From positions 1 through 29,761 of the forward strand of contig CAZBTI010000033.1 of NCBI GenBank assembly GCA_964494395.1: 29,761 nt of DNA, read 5' to 3'. This DNA is from SHLQ01 sp964494395. GTDB lineage: Bacteria; Actinomycetota; Acidimicrobiia; Acidimicrobiales; SHLQ01. Positions within the stretch are counted from its first letter, which is position 1; each line of letters starts with the position of its first letter. The notes below the pieces were generated by a model that did no database searches, was not told the origin of the DNA, and saw only the letters and a program-made list of their open reading frames with translations. Position numbers and translations under genes: made by a program. Positions 22,881 through 29,761 of the stretch are shown one piece after another.

Positions 22881-25800
22881 ATGGACACAAATTCACGAAG
22901 CTTTATGGCGGAAAAGATAGGAAGTGGAAGAAGGCTGAAGCGCTCTTCCAAGCTCATCGCAGGAGCAAGTGTGGTGGCACTGGCGGCGACGGTGCTCTCC
23001 GTTGCGCCGATTGCGGCAAACCCTGTCCCGGGGACGAGCGCGGGACCTTCGTCTCTCGCAGAATTCCTACCGGCACCAAACCCATCGCCCTACTGCGCAG
23101 GGGCAGAATATTTTGGGCCGATCGATGGCCACGCCGAACTGGTTGCGAACCCAACGTCTTTTGATATCGATCCGACTTTCGACGCCGACGGCGACGGCAA
23201 CCCCGCAAACGACTCCGGTACTCAGAGGATTGGCCAATTGACTGCCAGCACCGCCTCAGGCATCTCGCTGGTTGCGACCACGACGGCCCAGGCGCTGGAC
23301 GGCGGGACCCCAAGGATCCACGCAGTCGGCACCAACATTTCCAATGGTGTGACGACGGGAACCGGGGCGGAAATGAATGTCACGCTTTCCCAGCCATTGT
23401 TCTACAGCCAGTGGGTCTTTACCGACGTTGACCTCAGCGCTGAAGGCTTTGAAGTCACCCCGAATTGGAATGCAGCTCCCGGTCAATTCGCTGCATTCGG
23501 TGGCGACGCAAACTTCGCCTTCACTCCCTCTGACGCTGGTTTCGAACCAAGTGGCCCTGGTTCGTCGAACGTGCTGGTCGATTTCAACGACACGAATGCG
23601 GTGAACCAAAGAGGATCCGACTTAGAGACCCGTGCGCAGGTTGATTTCCTCGGCGCTGTCAACGGTTTGGATTTCTTGAAGACCGGCAGAGGAAATGCTG
23701 GCTTCACCGTCGGTGGCGGTTGTGCCCCTCTCGGCATTGCCAAGACGGCCTCCGCTCCCGTCTATGACCCCGCAACTGGGGCGTATACGGTCGCCTACAC
23801 CATCAACGTGAACAACAACCTTCCCGACGACGCTACCCTTGCGGCTGCTGTCGCAGCAGCACAGTCTACGGCTGCGTCATCGTTCATTTCTGGCGTGCCA
23901 ACGTCGATCGCCGACACCGATCTCCAGGTAGTGGATCCGCTCGACACCACCGGCTTCTCTGCGGTGAACGTGATCAGCATTGGCTCGGCGAATGGCCTTA
24001 CGGTCAACCCTGCATACGATGGCCAGTCCGACACAAACTTGCTTGCAGGCAGTGACGTCATTGCGGCTGGAGTTACGGGAACCATCGACCTGGTGGTCGA
24101 ATACGTCCCAGACCTTGGGCCGCTTTGGCACGACTGTACACACGACGTCCTGAACCAGGCGGAAGCGTTCGCGAATGCCGATGGCGTAGCGACATCTGAC
24201 CTCAGTGACGATGGCCTCGACGCTTCGCCAGCGTCGGACAACGGTGTTGGGACTACCGACGACCCGACTCTGATCACCTTCACTGATCTCCCGTGTGAAA
24301 TCAGCCTTGCAAAGGACATCAGCGCCGCTCCCGTAGCGAACGGTGATGGCAGCTACACCTTGGAGTACACGCTCGTTGCAGAAAACACTGGCGTCGTCCC
24401 GCTGAGCAACGTTGCGATCAATGACGACCTGGCAACGGCCTTTGCTTCGGCGGCTGCGTTCACCCCAACCCTCGTCAGCGACACCTGCGCCGGCGCAACG
24501 CTCGCTTCGGCTGCTACGTGCTCGCAGGTAATCTCGGTGACGTTTACTCCAGCACCTGGAGCCCTCGGTCCGTTCGATAACTCGGCAGTAGTTACAGCTG
24601 AAACGCCTGGCGGTGTTCCCGTAAGCGATATCTCCCAGGACGGCGCAGACGCGGATCCTGATGGCGATGGCGATCCTTCGAACAACTCGGAGCCCACCAG
24701 TTTCAGCCTTCCGGCAGAACCTTCCCTCGACCTCGTGAAGTCGGCTGATGTGGCCACGGTCGGTGCCGTTGGCGATCCGGTGATCTTCAGCTTTGTAGTC
24801 ACCAACGATGGCAACGTGCCGTTGGATCCTGTTTCGGTGAACGACCCTCTTGTTGGGTCGGTTACGTGTACGCCAACCGTCCTTGACCCTGGGCAGGTTG
24901 CGAACTGTGTTGCGGACACCCCGTACCTCACCACGCAGGCCGATATTGACGCCGGCGGCTTCTCGAACACGGCCACCGCAGAAGGTGGCCTCGATCCTGC
25001 TTTCGGTCTGCCTCCGGTCAGCTCCGATCCAGACACCGCCGACATCGTTGCGGATCTCGTTCCGTCGCTTGCGTTGACGAAGGCTGCTGATGTGGCGACT
25101 GTTGGTGCGGTTGGGGATCCAGTGATCTTTAGCTTCACCGTTGAGAACGACGGTAACGTCACCTTGGACCCAGTTGCGGTGATTGACCCGCTCGTTGGTC
25201 CGGTTACCTGTACACCAACTGCACTCGCGCCGACCCAAATTGCGAATTGTGTTGCTGATAACCCGTATCTGACCACGCAGGCTGATCTTGATGCGGGTGG
25301 CTTTACGAACACGGCAACCGCAGAAGGAACACCACCTGCTGGTTCGGGTCTGCCACCCGTAGCATCAGATCCCGCAAGTGCTTCGGTCGTCACTGACCCA
25401 TTGCCTGCGATCGAGTTGGTAAAGGCAACGACGACTGCTGCGTTTAGTGCGGTCGGTGAAGTTGTTCCCTTTACGTTCGACGTGACGAACACCGGTAACG
25501 TGACCTTGGATCCGATCTCGGTGACCGACCCGTTGATTCCGGGCATCGTGTGCCCAACCGGGCCTTTGGCTCCGACGGCCACCGCCACCTGTACCGGTGA
25601 CTACATCGTGACGCAGGCCGATCTTGATGCTGGCGAGTTCACGAACTCGGCATCTGCTACCGGTGAACCACCAGCTGGCCTTGGAGCTCCTGCACCAGTT
25701 GCTGACGACACGGTCGTCACTCCAGCTAACCCGGCTGTTGGGATTGATCTGGTCAAGGCCGCAGCTGACCCAACGGTTGCGCTGACCGCTCCCGGCCAGA

Positions 25801-27387
25801 TCGTGTCGTTCACCTTTACGGTCACCAATACCGGCAACGTGACGCTGGATCCAGTCAGTGTTACCGATCCGCTGATCCCAGGCGTAGTTTGCCCGGCCGG
25901 CCCGTTGGCACCGCTTGCTTCGGCGGTCTGCACCGGTGACTACATCGTCACTCAGGCCGATGTCGATGCTGGGGAGTTCACCAACACGGCAACGGCGACT
26001 GGCGAGCCACCGGCTGGTTTGGGCCTTACCCCACCGGTTGCTGGCGACACTGTCGTTACTCCGGCGCTGGTCATCGAGTCAGATTCGAGCTTGGGCAACA
26101 CGCCAGGTTCTGATGTCACGATCGATCCCTTGGCCAACGATCCAAACGCAGCAAACCTCGATCCGACGACGGTGATGCTTATCGACCCAGCGACTGGCCT
26201 CCCGGTCACGAACTTGGTCGTTCCTGGTGAGGGTGAGTGGGTTGTCGATCCGGTTACCGGTGCAATCACGTTCATCCCTGAGCCTGGTTTCATCGGCGAC
26301 CCAACGCCAGTTCAGTACCAAGTTGCCGACCTTGACGGCAACGTTGCGGAACCAGTTGACGTCATCGTTACCTACTTGCCTCTGCTCGAGCCTGACGAGA
26401 GCTTGGACAACGTCCACGGCTCGACGGTAACGATCGACGTATTGGGTAACGATCCTTCGGGAGCGATTCTCGATCCGGCTTCGGTGATGATTCTTGACCC
26501 ATCTGGAAACCCAGTGACTTCGCTGGTCGTTCCTGGTGAGGGCGAGTGGGTTGTCGATCCGGTCACTGGTGCGATCTCGTTCATCCCCGAGCCCGGTTTC
26601 ATCGGTGATCCGACACCGATCACCTACCAAGCGGCCGACTTCGACGGTGACTTGGCTGAGCCGGTTGAAGTTGTCGTCACCTACCTCGACCCAACCGAGA
26701 TTCCTGATGATGAGAACCTGAACAACCCTGTTGGTTCTGATGTTANNNNNNNNNNNNNNNNNNNNNNNNNNNNNNNNNNNNNNNNNNNNNNNNNNNNNNN
26801 NNNNNNNNNNNNNNNNNNNNNNNNNNNNNNNNNNNNNNNNNNNNNCGTTCATGCCAGAGGACGGTTTCCTTGGTGACCCAACTCCGGTTGATTACCAAGT
26901 GGACACGCTCGATGGTGAGACCGTTTCAGCTTCCGCTGTTGTGACCTACCTTCCAACCGAGATTCCTGATGATGAGAACCTGAACAACCCTGTTGGTTCT
27001 GATGTTACGGTTGACGTTCTTGCCAACGATGGTGACGTCGATCCGGACACGGTCTACCTGATTGATCCAGCTACTGGTCAGCCAACGAAGTCGTTGGTTG
27101 TTCCTGGTGAGGGCACGTGGGTTGTGAACCCGGATGGAAGTATCACGTTCATGCCAGAGGACGGTTTCCTTGGTGACCCAACTCCGGTTGATTACCAAGT
27201 AGCAACGGTGCTTGGTGAGGTTCTCACCGCTACCGCTGTCGTGACCTACCTCGATGCTCCTCCTGTGTTGGCATTCACTGGTCTCGAGTCACGGGAACTG
27301 CTTCTCGCAGCACTCCTCGCACTCGCCGCAGGCGCGGGATTCATCCGCCTTGTAAGCAACCCGATTGCAGCCCGTAAAGAGGACTAG
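22881..27387 (+). CDS. Giant repeat-rich surface protein with LAFTG sortase anchor
   Basis: A secreted, probably cell-wall-anchored protein of roughly 1,500 residues, read across the 100-N gap at 26746-26845. The N-terminus has a basic stretch (GRRLKRSSK) and hydrophobic core (LIAGASVVALAATVLSV), a signal peptide. An Asp/Asn-rich N-terminal region reaches about 23730. DUF11/DUF7507-like repeats, each with SF-x-V-x-N-x-GNVTLDP and a TQADLDAGGFTNTATA segment, start near 23733, 24300, 24724, 25066, 25411 and 25740. CshA-type fibril repeats of about 100 residues (VPGEGEWVVDPVTGAITF, GFIGDPTPVQYQ) follow from about 26070. The end is LAFTG (27268-27282), a hydrophobic helix and basic tail ARKED: a class-E-type (LAxTG) sorting signal. 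Likely a fibril or adhesin (inference). Start ATG 22881; ATG 22905 is an alternative, and neither has a strong Shine-Dalgarno. The frame shifts by one base across the gap because 100 N does not equal the real length. Confidence 0.85.
24724..26070 (+). repeat. Four DUF11/DUF7507-like repeats of about 110-115 codons
   Basis: Starts near 24724, 25066, 25411 and 25740 share the pattern LVK/LTKxADVATVGAVGDPV, GNVTLDPVSVxDPL, a CTPT/CPxGPLAP block and TQADxDAGxFTNTATA. The first two are closest to each other at both protein and DNA level. Cys pairs recur in each unit. They form a stalk-like part of the surface protein. Confidence 0.8.
26691..27250 (+). repeat. Near-identical 300-bp CshA-like repeat units
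   Basis: The 55 bp at 26691-26745 recur exactly at 26953-27007, and the 55 bp at 26846-26900 recur exactly at 27146-27200. The two offsets (262 and 300 bp) differ by 38 bp, the amount by which the 100-N placeholder undershoots 138 bp, so the true period is 300 bp (100 codons). Two more diverged units precede at about 26070 and 26386. Confidence 0.85.
26746..26845. other. Assembly gap (100 N) inside the surface-protein gene
   Basis: Exactly 100 N, a placeholder length. From the repeat unit to the right, 138 bp (or 138 plus multiples of 300) should be missing. The observed one-base change of reading frame across the gap agrees with that. Confidence 0.9.
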
Positions 27388-27400
27388 CCCACAAACGTCT

Positions 27401-27425
27401 CTGAAACGTGCCTAGCACGTTTCAG
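27401..27425 (+). terminator. Hairpin after the surface-protein gene
   Basis: CTGAAACGTGC (27401-27411) pairs perfectly over 11 bp with GCACGTTTCAG (27415-27425) around a CTA loop, 13 bp after the stop codon. Confidence 0.65.
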
Positions 27426-27439
27426 ATTCACATCGAGAG

Positions 27440-27471
27440 AAGGGGGCACGCCCGCAAGGGTGTGCCCCCTT
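27440..27471 (+). terminator. Second hairpin after the surface-protein gene, GNRA loop
   Basis: AAGGGGGCACGCCC (27440-27453) pairs over 14 bp (one G-U) with GGGTGTGCCCCCTT (27458-27471) around a GCAA tetraloop. The two hairpins form a tandem terminator. Confidence 0.75.
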
Positions 27472-27673
27472 CGCGTTGGTGCTGACCAAGGTGTATGTGT
27501 GGGAAACATAAATATGCANNNNNNNNNNNNNNNNNNNNNNNNNNNNNNNNNNNNNNNNNNNNNNNNNNNNNNNNNNNNNNNNNNNNNNNNNNNNNNNNNN
27601 NNNNNNNNNNNNNNNNNNGCCCCCTTCGCGTTGGTGCTGACCAAGGTGTATGTGTGGGAAACATAAATATGCA
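27464..27673. repeat. 55-bp direct repeat flanking the second N gap
   Basis: 27464-27518 and 27619-27673 are identical over exactly 55 bp and directly flank the N run. This is probably an assembler overlap rather than biology. Confidence 0.85.
27519..27618. other. Assembly gap (100 N), probably spurious
   Basis: A run of exactly 100 N between two identical 55-bp sequences. If the two contigs simply overlap, nothing is missing and 27519-27673 should be removed. Confidence 0.85.
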
Positions 27674-27745
27674 CAAAGCTATCTTTGTGGTTCTTTCTCA
27701 ATTTTGGCTCAATACACGTATGGCATAATTTTCATCAAAGTTTGA
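27674..27745. other. AT-rich intergenic segment with a promoter-like site
   Basis: These 72 bp are clearly richer in A/T than the rest of the window. CATAAT at 27723-27728, with TTTTGG 16 bp upstream, resembles a sigma-70-type promoter facing right. No gene is visible; a TGA at 27743-27745 closes the frame of the lyase remnant that follows. Confidence 0.35.
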
Positions 27746-28039
27746 ACGTTTCAAAGCGACGCTGTTCGAGATGCGGGCATGGTCCATCACCTCATCACCC
27801 TGCCGACCTATCACGCCGCTGCGTTGTCCACGGACAACCTCGCGAAGGGCTACTTCGGAAAGGACGGCATGCTCGCTTACGTCGAGGGCGGGCAACGTCA
27901 AGAGATTCGTCAGGGCATCGCCACGGTGAAGCACCAAGATATGGCTGGCTCAAACCTTGGCGACGACCACAAGGAATACTTCTCCGGCGCACAGGCGCTC
28001 AAGGCCGGCGGCGGAAAGAACACCATGAACCAGTTCTAA
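27746..28039 (+). pseudogene. aceA: 3' remnant of an isocitrate lyase gene
   Basis: The frame encodes about 97 residues matching the C-terminus of the large-type isocitrate lyase: LITLPTYHAAALSTDNLAKG, FGKDGMLAYV, EIRQGIATVKHQDMAGSNLG, DDHKEYFSGAQALKAGG and the end KNTMNQF before TAA. Similarity continues upstream of the ATG at 27779 (FQSDAVRDAG) to a TGA at 27743, so the ATG is not the true start. The catalytic KKCGH-type loop and the barrel are absent, so this piece cannot be an active glyoxylate-cycle enzyme. Because it lies about 70 bp after an assembly join, it may be a genuine decayed gene or the wrong half of a misjoined contig. Confidence 0.75.
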
Positions 28040-28139
28040 AGCAGTCCAACTCTGGAATGGCGTGCGACGTCGATATCGAGCCAGCATTCGGGCCCTCGTC
28101 AACGAGAGCGGTCCTGTTCCTGCGAGTGCAACTAAAGTA

Positions 28140-28179
28140 GGGGGCTTCAAGGTCTGTGCAAACTTGACTTGCGGCCCCC
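28140..28179 (+). terminator. Possible terminator after the isocitrate lyase remnant
   Basis: GGGGGC (28140-28145) can pair with GCCCCC (28174-28179), and TCAAG (28147-28151) with CTTGA (28163-28167) inside it. There is no U-tract. It ends 12 bp before the transporter ATG, so it could instead be a 5' UTR structure. Confidence 0.35.
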
Positions 28180-28191
28180 ACAAAGGTGTAC

Positions 28192-29761
28192 ATGCAGTTC
28201 GCAAAGAAGCTCGTTGAACGAACGCCCAACCCAGCCGATCGCACGTTGCGCGGGGACATCTTGGGCGGAATGGTGGCGGGTATCGTTGCGCTTCCGCTCA
28301 TGCTCGCGCTCGGCGACCTCTCCGGGGTCGGCCCGATCGCGGGCGTATGGGGAGCCATCATCTTGGGTTTCATTGTGGCGATCCTCGGTGGAACGCCGTC
28401 GATGGTGTCGGTCCCCACCCCACCGATGATTGTGGCGTTCGCAGTGGTTTTCCAAGACGTCAACTCCGATCCGTCGTTGGTGTTTCCGGCGGTCGTGCTC
28501 GCTGGTCTGATGCAGATCCTCTTCGGCGTGCTCGGCCTGGGTCGCTACATCAAACTCGTGCCATATCCGGTGATCTCCGGTTTCATGAGCGGTATCGGCG
28601 TGATCTTGATAATCGTCCAGATTCTGCCCTTCCTCGGGTTATCGACCGAGAGCGGGACCCGTGCAACAATTCGCGCCATTCCCGATGCCATGGGCGCGGT
28701 GATTGGGCCAGCGGTGGTCTTGGGGATCGTCACCTTAGTCATCTTGTTCCTGTGGCCGTCCCGGCTCGGTCAGTACATTCCCGGCGCATTGGTTGCGGTG
28801 GTGGTGGGCACGTTGGCGGCGACTCAGATCGCGTTCTTTGAGGGGGTCCCGGCGATCGGTGACATACCACTCGGCTTTCCCGAACTCACCCTCCCTGGAT
28901 TTTCTAGCGACACCATTGGCATCGTGTTTCGCGGAGCGGTCACCCTCGCCGTCCTGGGGTCGATCGACACCTTGTTGACATCGCTCATCGCTGACAACCT
29001 GACCCAAACGCGCCACGCCTCAGACCGCGAGCTCGCGGGGCAGGGCGTGGGTAATGCCGTCGCTGCGTTGTTCGGTGCCGTGCCGGGAGCCGGCGCGACA
29101 TCGATCACGGTCGTCAGCATGCGTTCGGGTGGTCGGGGTCGGCTCGCTGCTGCTACGCACTCGATAGTTTTGTTGATCATCGTCTTGGTCGCTGGTCCGG
29201 TTGCCGAGTTGATCCCCCGGGCCGTTCTCGCCGGCATCTTGATCAAGGTCGGTCTCGACATCCTTGACACCGGCTATCTGCGCCGAGCGCACCGCGGACC
29301 ACGCCTCGATTTGGTTCTGATGGTGGTCGTTCTGTTCATGACGGTCTTTGTCGACCTCATTACCGCCGTCGCCGTCGGCGTGGTCCTGGCAGCGATTGGC
29401 TTCGTCAAGCGGTTGGCGGACCAGCAACTCGAGAACTTCGACCTCGATACCGAATTATTCAACGACGAAGAACGAACGCTCCTCGACAACGCAGGTGGTC
29501 GCATCGTTGTCATCCGCTTCGACGGCCCGCTGAGTTTCGGCGCTGCTGCCGACATTGGCCACGAGGCGCGAGAGCGTATGCATGGCGAGACGGGCGCCAT
29601 CGTTGTGGATTGCGGCCGCTTGAGCTTTGTCGACATGTCGGCAATTCTCGCGATCGAGGCGATCCTCGACGAGGCGAGCAACTCGCGCACCTCGGTGTTC
29701 ATCTGTCGGATGAACGAGGAAGTACAGACCGCCCTCACTCGGGCCGACGTGCCCGAACACT
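28192..29761 (+). CDS. SulP-family anion transporter with STAS domain (partial)
   Basis: The frame from ATG 28192 stays open to the window edge (523 codons) and is cut off on the right. It starts MQFAKKLVERTPNPADRTLR, then has about 10-12 hydrophobic helices. Family signatures are GGMVAGIVALPLMLALG, a GGTPSMVSVPTPPMIV segment like the SulP anion-binding region, and ADNLTQTRHASDRELAGQGVGN followed by GAVPGAGATSIT. The soluble C-terminal STAS domain (about residues 430 onward) has VVIRFDGPLSFGAA and VDMSAILAIE (D481-S483, the usual regulatory loop). SulP proteins import sulfate, bicarbonate or dicarboxylates with Na+ or H+; the substrate is not predictable here. An AAAGGTG box lies 3-4 bp before the ATG. 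Confidence 0.92.
   Translation, partial: MQFAKKLVERTPNPADRTLRGDILGGMVAGIVALPLMLALGDLSGVGPIAGVWGAIILGFIVAILGGTPSMVSVPTPPMIVAFAVVFQDVNSDPSLVFPAVVLAGLMQILFGVLGLGRYIKLVPYPVISGFMSGIGVILIIVQILPFLGLSTESGTRATIRAIPDAMGAVIGPAVVLGIVTLVILFLWPSRLGQYIPGALVAVVVGTLAATQIAFFEGVPAIGDIPLGFPELTLPGFSSDTIGIVFRGAVTLAVLGSIDTLLTSLIADNLTQTRHASDRELAGQGVGNAVAALFGAVPGAGATSITVVSMRSGGRGRLAAATHSIVLLIIVLVAGPVAELIPRAVLAGILIKVGLDILDTGYLRRAHRGPRLDLVLMVVVLFMTVFVDLITAVAVGVVLAAIGFVKRLADQQLENFDLDTELFNDEERTLLDNAGGRIVVIRFDGPLSFGAAADIGHEARERMHGETGAIVVDCGRLSFVDMSAILAIEAILDEASNSRTSVFICRMNEEVQTALTRADVPEH

Noticed and set aside
23877..25588. Two overlapping long minus-strand frames opposite the surface-protein gene.
   Set aside because: They mirror the periodic DUF11-like repeats of the plus strand; their own repeats follow from those.

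Overview
The window looks like a chromosomal fragment from a high-GC member of the Actinomycetota, most likely an Acidimicrobiia-type environmental lineage assembled from short reads. Three things point that way: a mycothiol-dependent-type DinB/maleylpyruvate-isomerase-like enzyme, the long actinobacterial form of 2-isopropylmalate synthase, and a class-E-type sortase signal (LAFTG) on a giant surface protein. Genes within operons are very tightly packed, with ATGA, GTGA or TGATG overlaps. The taxonomic placement is an inference from gene content. No rRNA, tRNA, CRISPR array or transposase gene was seen.

Layout. (1) Positions 1-8696, plus strand: the distal part of a [NiFe]-hydrogenase operon. 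After the tail of an unseen upstream gene come two small conserved-looking proteins, a TPR protein, a NifU-Rieske iron-sulfur fusion, a six-repeat NHL propeller and the maturation genes hypF, hypC, hypD and hypE. The structural subunits are probably just outside the left edge. The gene set resembles the accessory genes of high-affinity, aerobic H2-scavenging hydrogenases of actinobacteria. (2) 8721-10675, minus strand: a mycothiol-type enzyme and a cysteine-desulfurase-like PLP enzyme, translationally coupled. (3) 10820-12645, minus strand: trhO (tRNA wobble-uridine hydroxylase) and a DUF1853 protein whose 3' end has been overrun by a palindromic GGGGTCAGACCC-type repeat. (4) 12914-16583, minus strand: coxS-coxL-coxM, an aerobic-CO-dehydrogenase-like molybdenum hydroxylase with the form II motif AYRGAGR, followed by a terminator. 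(5) 17066-19690, plus strand: a large secreted protein with trefoil-like, spondin-like and beta-propeller parts. (6) 19807-21637: leuA preceded by a probably leaderless, leucine-rich leader peptide and a strong hairpin, which looks like an attenuator. (7) 21836-22677: rpsL-rpsG, closed by two hairpins rather than continuing into fusA/tuf. (8) 22881-27387: a giant repeat-rich surface protein (DUF11-like and CshA-like repeats, LAFTG anchor) interrupted by a 100-N gap. (9) 27388-29761: a second 100-N gap that looks like an assembly artefact, a 3' remnant of a large-type isocitrate lyase gene, and a SulP-family transporter that runs off the right edge.

Functionally, the window pairs a trace-gas theme (H2 oxidation accessory and maturation genes; a CO-dehydrogenase-like enzyme of uncertain substrate) with cell-surface display (one secreted multidomain protein and one predicted wall-anchored fibril) and housekeeping genes. 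Both N runs are flanked by exactly 55-bp repeated sequences, the signature of contigs broken at k = 55. The frame change across the first gap is the one expected if one 300-bp repeat unit (138 bp hidden) was collapsed.
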